From positions 1-19,752 of the forward strand of contig DJRT01000003.1 of the NCBI GenBank assembly GCA_002437905.1: a DNA stretch of 19,752 nt, given 5' to 3'. Positions 1 to 6,929 of the stretch are shown in pieces (the first letter of the stretch is position 1; each line of letters opens with the position of its first letter). The position numbers were made by a program, and so were the translations under genes. The notes under the pieces are model-generated. The model did no database searches. It saw only the letters and a program-made list of their open reading frames with translations, and was not told the DNA's origin. Source of the DNA: Ruminococcaceae bacterium UBA6353 (GTDB lineage Bacteria > Bacillota > Clostridia > Oscillospirales > Acutalibacteraceae).

Positions 1-10
1 CAAAACGAAA

Positions 11-142
11 AAATCTTCTCGTTTCAGGTCGAAGATTTTCGGCCAACAGCGTTTCTTAGCGGCGCGGCGTCCAGACCGAAGAATACTGGCGTATTCTGAG
101 CGGAGGGCAACAAAGCCGATAAAGACGCTGTTTAGCCGAAAA
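11..142. repeat. Nested inverted-repeat block (candidate interspersed repeat or terminator region)
   Basis: Three inverted repeats lie in this gene-free stretch. An 8-bp stem pairs 11-18 (aaatcttc) with 31-38 (gaagattt). A longer pair joins 36-51 (ttttcggccaacagcg) to the reverse complement of 126-142 (ttttcggctaaacagcg), differing only at one c/ta position. Between its arms a 7-bp hairpin, agaatac at 80-86 and gtattct at 91-97, has a tggc loop. The whole can fold as one cruciform-like structure of about 110 bp. It lies just past the stop of the minus-strand DUF4364 gene, so it could end that transcript. Its size and terminal repeats also suit a small non-coding mobile repeat. That origin is inference. 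Confidence 0.5.
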
Positions 143-167
143 AACCGTCGTACCCCGATTGCTTTGT

Positions 168-758
168 CTATTGCAGCTTAATGACCAGCTGTGTGCCGGC
201 CCGGCGGGTTTCCGCCTCGCCGGTCAGCACCGACAGGATGCTGCGGTAGAGTAGTGCCGGGTCCTGCAGGAAGTGCTCCCGGATCTGTCCGGCCTGCCAT
301 TCGTCCGCCAGCCGCAGGGTGACGGACAGCAGCGCGGCGCCGTTATCCTCCACCGTGCAGGTCACATCACAGCCGCCCTGCGGCAGCTTGTTTATCGTAA
401 CCTTGTTATCCTTCTCCACCTGATGACGGCGCAGCAGGTCCAGCGCCGCCCGAACCGAGCGTTCCCGCAGGGTGTACGGTATGCGCACCGAAAGGGAATC
501 GCCGATCTGGCCGCCGGTCACGGTGGTGGCAATGCGGTGATCGTCGCTTTCCGTCAGGTGCTGCAGACGCAGCAGCTCGTCGATCGCCTCTTCGGTATCA
601 AAATAGTTGGCCATGCCGTGCGCCAGGATGATGTCCACCACCTCGCTGCGCAGCATGGGCTGGTTCACGGTGTGCAGCATATAGCACAGCAGGATCTTGA
701 TCTCCTGCGAGGTGTTCAGTCCTCCCGGCTCTACGCCGGCAGTAAAGGCATCGGCCAT
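168..758 (-). CDS. DUF4364 family protein, predicted winged-helix regulator
   Basis: The gene encodes 196 residues, starting with MADAFTAG and ending with LVIKLQ. The segment from about residue 15 to 75 (IKILLCYMLHTVNQPM, then EAIDELLRLQHLTE) looks like a winged helix-turn-helix. The rest resembles DUF4364, a family of roughly 160-200-residue clostridial proteins thought to bind DNA; no target is known. The ATG at 756-758 was chosen because it begins the family-like sequence, lies about 54 bases after a TATAAT box and follows a purine-rich GGGAG stretch. The open frame continues much further upstream, but only as antisense to the lipoprotein and pyrH. It is divergent from the lipoprotein gene, so it may control that gene; this is inference. 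Confidence 0.8.
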   Translation of the reverse strand: MADAFTAGVEPGGLNTSQEIKILLCYMLHTVNQPMLRSEVVDIILAHGMANYFDTEEAIDELLRLQHLTESDDHRIATTVTGGQIGDSLSVRIPYTLRERSVRAALDLLRRHQVEKDNKVTINKLPQGGCDVTCTVEDNGAALLSVTLRLADEWQAGQIREHFLQDPALLYRSILSVLTGEAETRRAGTQLVIKLQ

Positions 759-818
759 GCTGTCTTCGCTCCCTCTCCCGTTTGGTGTCTGTGGCGGCTC
801 CGGCCGCCGGATTTCCCC

Positions 819-847
819 ATTATACACGATTGTCCGCCAAAAGAAAA
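819..847 (-). promoter_or_regulatory. Candidate promoter of the DUF4364 gene
   Basis: Read on the minus strand, 824-819 is a perfect TATAAT preceded directly by TG. The matching -35 position (847-842, TTTTCT) is weak. A start near 812 would give a leader of about 54 bases before the ATG at 758. Confidence 0.45.
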
Positions 848-887
848 GCCCCTGCGGGGCATTTTCCGCGAAAAAAGGAGAAGTGCT

Positions 888-1385
888 ATGAAAATCGGTC
901 TTTACCATCGTTTGGTTGCCGCCCTGCTGTGCGCGGCGCTGGTATTGCCGGCGGCTGGCTGCCGGCAGCAGCCGGAGCAGCCGGAGCTGGATTACAGCAC
1001 CCTGGTCACCGATCCGCTGGATCGGGATATTACGGCCTGCGTGACCGCCCGGCAGGTTTCGGATGCCGTGGGCATGCCGATGACGCTGGCGGGGGTCTAT
1101 GAGCACGGCACGCTGGCGGTCTTTTCGGCCGAAAGCGGCGGCCAGGTGACCCTGTGCCTGCAGAATATGTCCCGTGCGGAGTATGATGAAACGGTGGCGG
1201 TGTACGAGCAGACACAGCCGGTGGAGAACCTGGGCGAGGCTGCCGTGTGGACGGGCGAGGAGCTGCTGGTATACGCCGGCGGCTACGGACTGGATGTGGT
1301 GATGTCGGCCGTGACGCTGGATGCCGCCGCGCTGCAGCCGGCGGCGCAGGCCATTGCCGGCCATGTGCTGGCGGCGCTGGCCTGA
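888..1385 (+). CDS. Small predicted lipoprotein of unknown function
   Basis: The gene encodes 165 residues. The N-terminus is a short basic segment, a hydrophobic stretch (LVAALLCAALVLPAAGC) and a lipobox-like AAGC, so signal peptidase II cleavage before Cys22 and anchoring outside the membrane are likely. The remaining sequence of about 140 residues is soluble, has no further membrane helix and carries a GEAAVWTGEELLVYAGG strand-turn-strand pattern. I do not recognise the family; a DUF3558-like fold is only a guess. The ATG at 888 follows AAAGGAG at 874-880 with ideal spacing. Frame 888 is also open upstream, but there it only mirrors the DUF4364 gene. It lies head-to-head with that gene and upstream of the pyrH promoter, so it is probably its own unit. 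Confidence 0.75.
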   Translation: MKIGLYHRLVAALLCAALVLPAAGCRQQPEQPELDYSTLVTDPLDRDITACVTARQVSDAVGMPMTLAGVYEHGTLAVFSAESGGQVTLCLQNMSRAEYDETVAVYEQTQPVENLGEAAVWTGEELLVYAGGYGLDVVMSAVTLDAAALQPAAQAIAGHVLAALA

Positions 1386-1422
1386 AAAAGCAAAAAATCC
1401 GGAAAAAACTGCCGGATATCTC

Positions 1423-1451
1423 TTTACAGCCGCCCGGTTTTTCAGTATAAT
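1423..1451 (+). promoter_or_regulatory. Sigma-A type promoter of the pyrH-polC operon
   Basis: TTTACA at 1423-1428 and a perfect TATAAT at 1446-1451 are separated by exactly 17 bases. Transcription would start near 1458, about 50 bases before the pyrH ATG. It is the best promoter seen before the long operon. A short inverted repeat just upstream (atccgg at 1397-1402, ccggat at 1412-1417) could end the lipoprotein transcript. Confidence 0.75.
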
Positions 1452-1508
1452 AAGAGGCGATGATTTCCGGGTGCCCGCCCGGAGAAAAGAAAGGATTGAA
1501 CGGACAGG

Positions 1509-2213
1509 ATGGAACCGAAATATAAGCGCGTTCTTCTCAAGCTCAGCGGGGAGGCCATGGCTGGCCCGGCGCACAGCGGCCTGGATTTTGACACGGTGCT
1601 GCACATCTGCGAGTATGTCAAGCAGGCGGCGGCTCTTGGTACGGAGATCGCCATCGTGGTGGGCGGCGGCAATTTCTGGCGCGGCCGCTCCAGCGGCAAG
1701 ATGGACCGCACCCGTGCCGACCACATGGGTATGCTGGCCACCACCATCAACGCCCTCGGGCTGGCGGATGCGCTGGAGCAGCTTGGCTGCGAGGTGCGTG
1801 TACAGACCGCCATTGCGATGAACGAGATCGCCGAGCCGTATATCCGCAACCGCGCAGTACGGCATCTGGAAAAAGGGCGCATTGTGATCTTCGGGTGCGG
1901 CACCGGCAACCCCTTCTTTTCCACCGATACCGCGGCGGCGCTGCGGGCAGCCGAGATCGAGGCGAATGTGATCTTTAAGGCCAGCATGGTGGACGGCATC
2001 TACGACAGCGACCCCCATGTGAACCCCGCCGCCAAAAAGTTTGATCACCTGACCTATACCGATGTGCTGAACAAGCAGCTCAAGGTGATGGACTCCACGG
2101 CCGCCACCCTTTGCCGGGATAACAACATATCCCTGCTGGTGTTCAACCTGGAGGATCCAGAAAACATTGTGCGCGCTGTGCGCGGCGAGAATATCGGCAC
2201 ACTGGTGGATTGA
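1509..2213 (+). CDS. pyrH: UMP kinase (uridylate kinase)
   Basis: UMP kinase transfers a phosphate from ATP to UMP, giving UDP for RNA, DNA and UDP-sugar synthesis. It is a cytoplasmic hexamer of the amino-acid kinase fold. The 234 residues match the family length. Visible signatures are KRVLLKLSGEAMAG at residues 5-18, the VVGGGNFWRGR loop near residue 55, DHMGMLATTINALGL near 77, and FGCGTGNPFFSTDTAAALRA near 130, which is the bacterial nucleotide-binding segment. It is the first gene after the promoter at 1423-1451 and is followed 29 bases later by frr. The pyrH-frr pair is widely conserved in bacteria. Identification is secure. Confidence 0.97.
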   Translation: MEPKYKRVLLKLSGEAMAGPAHSGLDFDTVLHICEYVKQAAALGTEIAIVVGGGNFWRGRSSGKMDRTRADHMGMLATTINALGLADALEQLGCEVRVQTAIAMNEIAEPYIRNRAVRHLEKGRIVIFGCGTGNPFFSTDTAAALRAAEIEANVIFKASMVDGIYDSDPHVNPAAKKFDHLTYTDVLNKQLKVMDSTAATLCRDNNISLLVFNLEDPENIVRAVRGENIGTLVD

Positions 2214-2230
2214 TGCAATAACGACTGACA

Positions 2231-2234
2231 GGAG
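2231..2234 (+). promoter_or_regulatory. Ribosome binding site deciding the frr start
   Basis: GGAG at 2231-2234 lies only 2 bases before the ATG at 2237 but 8 bases before the ATG at 2243. The second ATG is therefore the likely start. Confidence 0.6.
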
Positions 2235-2242
2235 AGATGACG

Positions 2243-2797
2243 ATGAACGAGATCTTTACGACCGCAGAAACCAAGATGAACAAGAGTGTGAACAATCTGG
2301 TGGGTGAGTACGCCGCCATCCGTGCCGGCCGTGCCAACCCCGGCGTGCTGGATAAGCTGACGGTGGACTATTACGGCAGCCCCACGCCGATTAACCAGGT
2401 GGCGGCGGTGTCGGTGCCGGATCCCCGCACGCTGATGATCGCCCCGTGGGATAAAAGCGTGCTGAAGGAAGTGGAAAAGGCGATCCTGACCTCGGATATC
2501 GGCATCAACCCGCAAAACGACGGATCCACGCTGCGCCTGCAGTTTCCGCCCATGACGGAGGAGCGCCGCCGCGACCTATCCAAGGAGATCAGCAAGATGG
2601 GCGAGGAGTGCAAGGTGGCCATCCGTTCCATCCGGCGGGATGCGATCGACAAGCTGAAGGATCTGAAGAAGAAGAATGAGATCACCGAGGACGACGAGAA
2701 AAACGGCGAGAAAAAGATGCAGGATCTGACCGACCGTTTTGTCAAGGAGATCGACAAGCTGGCGGAGGCCAAGCAGAAGGAAATTATGGAGATCTGA
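2243..2797 (+). CDS. frr: Ribosome recycling factor
   Basis: RRF works with EF-G to split the post-termination ribosome after peptide release. It is cytoplasmic and essential. With the start at 2243 the product is 184 residues, as is usual for the family. An in-frame ATG at 2237 would add two residues but sits too close to the GGAG. Family features include the IRAGRANPGVLDKLTVDYYG segment near residues 27-46, the VSVPDPRTLMIAPWD core and the charged helical C-terminal half (RSIRRDAIDKLKDLKKKNEI) that forms the long three-helix bundle. It lies between pyrH and uppS, with a strong hairpin after its stop. Confidence 0.97.
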   Translation: MNEIFTTAETKMNKSVNNLVGEYAAIRAGRANPGVLDKLTVDYYGSPTPINQVAAVSVPDPRTLMIAPWDKSVLKEVEKAILTSDIGINPQNDGSTLRLQFPPMTEERRRDLSKEISKMGEECKVAIRSIRRDAIDKLKDLKKKNEITEDDEKNGEKKMQDLTDRFVKEIDKLAEAKQKEIMEI

Positions 2798-2820
2798 TGC
2801 ACTGCATCCGGAAAAGTCTT

Positions 2821-2850
2821 CGCCGCCCGGTGACCGGGCGGCGGGGGCTT
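2821..2850 (+). terminator. Hairpin between frr and uppS (terminator or attenuator)
   Basis: A perfect 10-bp GC-rich stem pairs 2821-2830 (cgccgcccgg) with 2834-2843 around a tga loop, followed by ggggctttt. The short T tract suggests a leaky terminator. No good promoter is visible between it and uppS, so it may lower rather than stop transcription of the downstream genes. Confidence 0.55.
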
Positions 2851-2879
2851 TTGCACACTTAAACGGGGGAGGCTATCCC

Positions 2880-3623
2880 ATGTTCCGCAAAAAGAAAGTG
2901 CCGGCGGAGGTGCCGGCAGCCGGGCAGGTGGTGCCGGTCAATCTTGGCATCATTATGGACGGTAACGGCCGCTGGGCGAAGAAACGCGGTCTGCCCCGGC
3001 AGGCCGGGCATGTGACCGGCGCCCGCGTCTTCCGCAAGATCACGAAATACTGTGAAAAGCGCGGGGTGCGCTATCTGACGGTGTACGCCTTTTCCACCGA
3101 GAACTGGCGGCGGCCGGCAGAAGAGGTGGACGCGATTATGAACCTGCTGCGCCAATATCTGAAGGAGTCACTGGCGGATTTTCAGCAGGAGAATATCCGC
3201 ACCCGCTTTATCGGGGATCGCACGCCGCTGGCAGCGGATATCCGGGCACTGATGGAGGAGGCCGAGCAGACCACCGCCCACAAGACCGGCATGACGCTGA
3301 ACATTGCCCTGAACTATGGCGGCCAGCAGGAGATCACCGCCGCCGCCCGGCGGCTGGCACAGCAGGTGCAGGCCGGTGAGCTTACACCGGAACAGATCAC
3401 GGAGGAGCGGCTGCAGGCGGCACTGTATACAGAGGATCAGCCGCCGGTGGATATGATCCTGCGCCCCAGCGGGGAATACCGGCTGTCCAATTTCCTGATC
3501 TGGCAATCCGCCTATGCGGAATTTGTGTTTATGGATGTGCTGTGGCCGGATTTTACCGAGAAAGATCTTGACCGTGCCTTTGCTGAGTTTGCCCGCCGCA
3601 GCCGCCGCTTCGGCGGTGTATAA
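2880..3623 (+). CDS. uppS: Isoprenyl transferase (undecaprenyl diphosphate synthase)
   Basis: This cytoplasmic cis-prenyltransferase extends farnesyl diphosphate with isopentenyl diphosphate to the C55 lipid carrier used for peptidoglycan and teichoic acid export. The product is 247 residues. NLGIIMDGNGRWAKKRG near residues 21-37 holds the catalytic Asp27 and the diphosphate-binding GNGR loop. AFSTENWRRP and SNFLIWQSAYAEF with VLWPDF follow as in the family. The usual RTSGE/RTGGE motif reads RPSGE here; its Arg, Gly and Glu are kept. The ATG at 2880 follows GGGGGAGG at 2864-2871. The frame is open further upstream but overlaps frr, so that start is not credible. The enzyme uses precursors supplied by dxr and ispG of the same operon. 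Confidence 0.96.
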   Translation: MFRKKKVPAEVPAAGQVVPVNLGIIMDGNGRWAKKRGLPRQAGHVTGARVFRKITKYCEKRGVRYLTVYAFSTENWRRPAEEVDAIMNLLRQYLKESLADFQQENIRTRFIGDRTPLAADIRALMEEAEQTTAHKTGMTLNIALNYGGQQEITAAARRLAQQVQAGELTPEQITEERLQAALYTEDQPPVDMILRPSGEYRLSNFLIWQSAYAEFVFMDVLWPDFTEKDLDRAFAEFARRSRRFGGV

Positions 3624-3649
3624 AAGCGCACGGAGATAGGAGACATGAG

Positions 3650-4510
3650 ATGAAAACACGCATCATTTCTGCTGCCGTGGGTATTGTGCTGCTGCTGGCT
3701 GTGCTGCTGTGCCCCTACACGGTGGTGCTGGCGGTGCTGCTGGCGGCCATAGCCGCGCTGGCAGTATGGGAGCTGCTGCATGCGACCGGCCGGGTAAAGG
3801 AGCCGCTGCTGCTGTACGGCAGCATGGCCTTTGCGGCCGCAGGGGTGCTGGCCCAGTATGCGGCGCAGGCGACGGCCGGACTGTACCCGGCGGAGGCCCG
3901 GACGGCGTTTTCGCCCTACCATGTTCTGGCGGTGCTGCCACTGCTGCTGGTGCTGCTGTACGGGGTCTTTCTGGTGCTGGTGCTGCTGCGTCACCACGCC
4001 GGCACCGATGTCTCCACGGTGGGGTACGCCGCTTTTCTGACCCTGTATGCCACCGCCGGCTTTGCCTCGCTGGCCGCCATCCGTGTGATGCAGCACGGGC
4101 TGCTGTTTTTGCTTGTGGTGCTGCTGATTCCGTGGATGAGCGATACCGGCGCCTATTTTGTCGGCACTTTCTTCGGTAAGCATAAGATGACGCCGGTCAT
4201 CAGCCCGAAAAAGAGCTGGGAAGGCTTTTTCGGCGGCTGGGCGGTGGCGATCGGTTCGGCCGTGCTGGCCGGGGTGATCTACCACGCCGCCACCGGCGCC
4301 CCCGGCCACTGCCTGCTGCTGGCTGTGCTGGCCTTTGTGCTGGCGCCGCTGAGTGTCTGCGGCGACCTGTTCGCCTCGGTGATCAAGCGGCAGAGCGGCA
4401 TTAAGGATTATGGCAGGATCATGCCCGGCCATGGCGGGGTGATGGATCGCTTTGACAGTGTGGTGGTAATCGCCCCGCTGCTGTACATGCTGCTGGTGCT
4501 GGCAGTCTGA
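3650..4510 (+). CDS. cdsA: Phosphatidate cytidylyltransferase (CDP-diglyceride synthase)
   Basis: CdsA makes CDP-diacylglycerol from CTP and phosphatidic acid, the branch point for bacterial phospholipids. The 286-residue product is a polytopic membrane protein, rich in Leu/Val/Ala helices from the first residues (IISAAVGIVLLLAVLLC). The family signature fills the C-terminal part: PKKSWEGFFGG near residue 185, then CGDLFASVIKRQSGIKDYG and MPGHGGVMDRFDS near residues 240-268, with the metal-binding Asp residues. AGGAG about 8 bases upstream supports the ATG at 3650. It lies 26 bases after uppS and 11 bases before the dxr start, so it is translated within the operon. Confidence 0.96.
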   Translation: MKTRIISAAVGIVLLLAVLLCPYTVVLAVLLAAIAALAVWELLHATGRVKEPLLLYGSMAFAAAGVLAQYAAQATAGLYPAEARTAFSPYHVLAVLPLLLVLLYGVFLVLVLLRHHAGTDVSTVGYAAFLTLYATAGFASLAAIRVMQHGLLFLLVVLLIPWMSDTGAYFVGTFFGKHKMTPVISPKKSWEGFFGGWAVAIGSAVLAGVIYHAATGAPGHCLLLAVLAFVLAPLSVCGDLFASVIKRQSGIKDYGRIMPGHGGVMDRFDSVVVIAPLLYMLLVLAV

Positions 4511-4515
4511 GGAGG
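4511..4515 (+). promoter_or_regulatory. Ribosome binding site deciding the dxr start
   Basis: GGAGG at 4511-4515 touches the ATG at 4516 but lies 6 bases before the in-frame ATG at 4522, which is preferred. Confidence 0.6.
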
Positions 4516-4521
4516 ATGGGT

Positions 4522-5694
4522 ATGGAACAGAAAGGCTTGGTCATTCTCGGCTCCACCGGCTCCATCGGCACGCAGGCACTGCAGGTGGCGCAGCAGGCCG
4601 GATATCGCATTGTCGGCCTGGCGGCTGCCCGTAATGTGGCGGCGCTGGAGCAGCAGATCCGGCAGTTCCGGCCGGCCGTGGCGGCCATGTATGATGAGAC
4701 GGCGGCGGCCGACCTGCGTGTGCGGGTGGCGGGGCTGCCGGTAAAGATTTTGTGCGGGATGGAGGGGCTGTGCACGCTGGCGGCGCTGCCGCAGGCGGAT
4801 ATGGTGCTCAATTCCGTGGTGGGGATGGTTGGTCTGCGTCCGACACTGGCGGCCATTGAGGCCGGCAAGGATGTGGCGCTGGCCAATAAGGAGACGCTGG
4901 TGGCCGGCGGTGCCTTTGTGCTGGAGGCGGTGCGCCGCGCCGGCGTGCGGCTGCTGCCGGTGGATAGTGAGCACAGCGCCATTTTCCAGTGCCTGCACGG
5001 CTGGCTGCCTGGCGATCCGCCCCAGGGGCGGGCGCTGAAGCGGCTGATCCTGACGGCCTCCGGCGGCCCCTTCTTCGGCCGCAGCCGGGAGCAGCTGGCG
5101 ACGGTGACGCCGCAGGATGCCCTCCGGCACCCGAACTGGAGCATGGGTCGTAAGATCACCATTGACTCTGCCACGATGATGAATAAGGGGCTGGAGCTGA
5201 TCGAGGCGCGGTGGCTGTTCGATTTGCCGCCGGAAAAAATTGATGTACTGGTGCACCGGGAGAGCATTGTGCACTCCCTGATCGAATATGATGATAATGC
5301 CGTGCTGGCGCAGCTGGGGGTGCCGGATATGCGCATCCCCATCCAGTACGCGCTGACCTATCCTGCCCGCATCCCCTCGCCGGTGCGCCAGCTGCGGCTG
5401 GAGGAGTGGGGCAAGCTTACTTTCTGCGCGCCGGATGATGAGGCATTTCCGACCATCGGGATGGCGCGGCAGGCGCTGCGGCAGGGTGGACTGTACCCGG
5501 CGGCGCTTAATGCAGCCAATGAGGTGGCGGTGGAGGCTTTTCTTGATGGGCGCATCCGCTTTCCGGATATTCCCCGGCTGGCGGGGGAAACCTTGGAAAT
5601 GGCGCTGCCCGCTGCCAATGCAGTAGAAGATGTTTTTGCGGTGGATGCGCAGATACGGGCAAAGACCCGGGAGAAGATCGCTACAATGAAATGA
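4522..5694 (+). CDS. dxr: 1-deoxy-D-xylulose 5-phosphate reductoisomerase
   Basis: Dxr carries out the second step of the MEP isoprenoid pathway: rearrangement and NADPH reduction of DXP to 2-C-methyl-D-erythritol 4-phosphate. The product has 390 residues with the start at 4522; an in-frame ATG at 4516 is too near the GGAGG. The NADPH-binding loop GSTGSIG is at residues 10-16. The metal ligands Asp148 and Glu150 lie in VDSEHSAIFQ and a third acidic ligand, Glu225, in MNKGLELIEARWLF. LTASGGPFF, the flexible-loop region HPNWSMGRKITIDSATM and VHSLIEYDDNAVLAQLG are all present. This is the target of fosmidomycin in other bacteria. ispG of the same pathway lies two genes downstream. Confidence 0.97.
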   Translation: MEQKGLVILGSTGSIGTQALQVAQQAGYRIVGLAAARNVAALEQQIRQFRPAVAAMYDETAAADLRVRVAGLPVKILCGMEGLCTLAALPQADMVLNSVVGMVGLRPTLAAIEAGKDVALANKETLVAGGAFVLEAVRRAGVRLLPVDSEHSAIFQCLHGWLPGDPPQGRALKRLILTASGGPFFGRSREQLATVTPQDALRHPNWSMGRKITIDSATMMNKGLELIEARWLFDLPPEKIDVLVHRESIVHSLIEYDDNAVLAQLGVPDMRIPIQYALTYPARIPSPVRQLRLEEWGKLTFCAPDDEAFPTIGMARQALRQGGLYPAALNAANEVAVEAFLDGRIRFPDIPRLAGETLEMALPAANAVEDVFAVDAQIRAKTREKIATMK

Positions 5695-5725
5695 GGGATG
5701 ACCTATCGCGGTACTGCTGCTGATA

Positions 5726-6853
5726 TTGAAAATTTTGGCGGCCCTGCTGGTGCTGAGCCTGCTGATCCTGATCCACGAATTCGGCCACTTCATCGCCGCG
5801 CGGCTGATGAAGGTGCGGGTGAACGAGTTTGCCATTGGCATGGGTCCCCGCCTGCTTCACTGGGGCAAGGGGGAGACCGTGTATTCCCTGCGGGCCTTTC
5901 CGGTAGGCGGCTTCTGCGCCATGGAGGGCGAGGATGAGGAAGCACCGACGCCTGCCGCCATGGGCGGCAATGCTGACCGGCCGGCGGCCGTAGAAGATCG
6001 TGAACGCTCTTTTGCCGGTAAAAAGGTGTGGCAGCGTATCGTGATTGTGGTGGCAGGCGCCCTGATGAACCTGGTGCTGGGCTATGTGCTGCTGCTGGCC
6101 TATTACGGCCTGCTGCAGCAGCCCTACGGCAATACCGGTAAGGTGCTGTTTTCCACCACCACCATCGCCCGCCTGGCGGAGGATACCCCCGCGTACCAGA
6201 GCGGGCTGCGGCCGGGTGATACGATCCTGTCGGTCAATGGCCGGCGGGTGCTGATGGATACCGACCTGACACTGGAAATGCAGAACGACGCGGACGGGGT
6301 GCTGCAGATGGTGGTGCGCCGCCCAACGCAGAACGGCAGTGAAAAGGTCACGCTGGACGCGGTGCGCTTTACGCTGACCACGGATGAAAAAACCGGCCGG
6401 CAGTATCTGCAGTACGATTTTGTGGTGCTGGGCAAGGAGCGCACGCTGGGCAATACCTTTGTGCAGGCTGCCCGTGAGGAATTATCGGTGGCCACCGTGG
6501 TGTGGCGCAGTCTGGTGGATATTGTGCGCGGGCGCTACGCGCTCAATGATCTTTCCGGCCCGGTGGGCACGGTGGATGTCATCGCCAATGCGGTGGGGAA
6601 TGTCCACTCCCTGGAGGGGGTACAGACGCTGGTGATGCTGATGGTGCTGATCACCGTCAATCTCGGCGTGTTCAACCTGCTGCCGCTGCCGGCGCTGGAT
6701 GGCGGCCGGCTGGTGTTCCTGCTGTGGGAGGCGGTCACGCGCCGCCCTGTGCCGGCAAAATGGGAGGGGCTGGTACACTTCATCGGCCTGATCCTGCTGC
6801 TGTTGCTGATGCTGGTCATCACCTACAGCGATATTACAAAATTCTTTGCTTAG
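5726..6853 (+). CDS. rseP: RseP/YluC-type site-2 intramembrane zinc metalloprotease
   Basis: Site-2 proteases cut transmembrane segments of anti-sigma factors and leftover signal peptides. The 375 residues show HEFGH at 17-21 (zinc ligands and catalytic Glu18) in the first membrane helix, then NEFAIGMGP and FPVGGFC. A PDZ domain lies around residues 130-220 (TPAYQSGLRPGDTILSVNGR). NLLPLPALDGGR carries the third zinc ligand, Asp325, and is followed by a final hydrophobic helix. The start is uncertain. The frame opens after a stop at 5699-5701 and has no ATG before HEFGH; TTG at 5726 gives a normal length but lacks a Shine-Dalgarno. A GAGGG-preceded ATG at 5698 is in another frame. The substrate is unknown; position between dxr and ispG is typical of Firmicutes. 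Confidence 0.9.
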   Translation: MKILAALLVLSLLILIHEFGHFIAARLMKVRVNEFAIGMGPRLLHWGKGETVYSLRAFPVGGFCAMEGEDEEAPTPAAMGGNADRPAAVEDRERSFAGKKVWQRIVIVVAGALMNLVLGYVLLLAYYGLLQQPYGNTGKVLFSTTTIARLAEDTPAYQSGLRPGDTILSVNGRRVLMDTDLTLEMQNDADGVLQMVVRRPTQNGSEKVTLDAVRFTLTTDEKTGRQYLQYDFVVLGKERTLGNTFVQAAREELSVATVVWRSLVDIVRGRYALNDLSGPVGTVDVIANAVGNVHSLEGVQTLVMLMVLITVNLGVFNLLPLPALDGGRLVFLLWEAVTRRPVPAKWEGLVHFIGLILLLLLMLVITYSDITKFFA

Positions 6854-6915
6854 ATTTTTCGTTTAGATTTAGATGCAGTATATGGATACCATACCGGCAT
6901 GGCGGACGGGGAAAC

Positions 6916-6921
6916 AGGAGG
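6916..6921 (+). promoter_or_regulatory. Ribosome binding site deciding the ispG start
   Basis: A perfect AGGAGG at 6916-6921 sits 8 bases before a GTG at 6930. The in-frame ATG at 6873 has no such site and would add 19 residues that do not look like the family. Confidence 0.75.
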
Positions 6922-6929
6922 AGAGCACA

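Noticed and set aside
848..860. Hairpin gcccc-tgc-ggggc followed on the minus strand by TTTTCTTTT
   Set aside because: The stem is only 5 bp and no minus-strand gene ends there, so it was not called a terminator.
759..2048. Long open frame extending the DUF4364 gene upstream on the minus strand
   Set aside because: It is antisense to the lipoprotein and pyrH, has no family-like sequence, and arises from the GC-rich codon bias; the well-placed ATG is at 758.
3420..3540. RPSGE in place of RTSGE/RTGGE in UppS as a sign of loss of function
   Set aside because: The Arg, Gly and Glu are retained and all other motifs are intact, so it is most likely normal lineage variation.
6873..6929. Upstream ATG extending ispG by 19 residues
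   Set aside because: No ribosome binding site before it, whereas GTG 6930 has a perfect AGGAGG and gives the normal family length.
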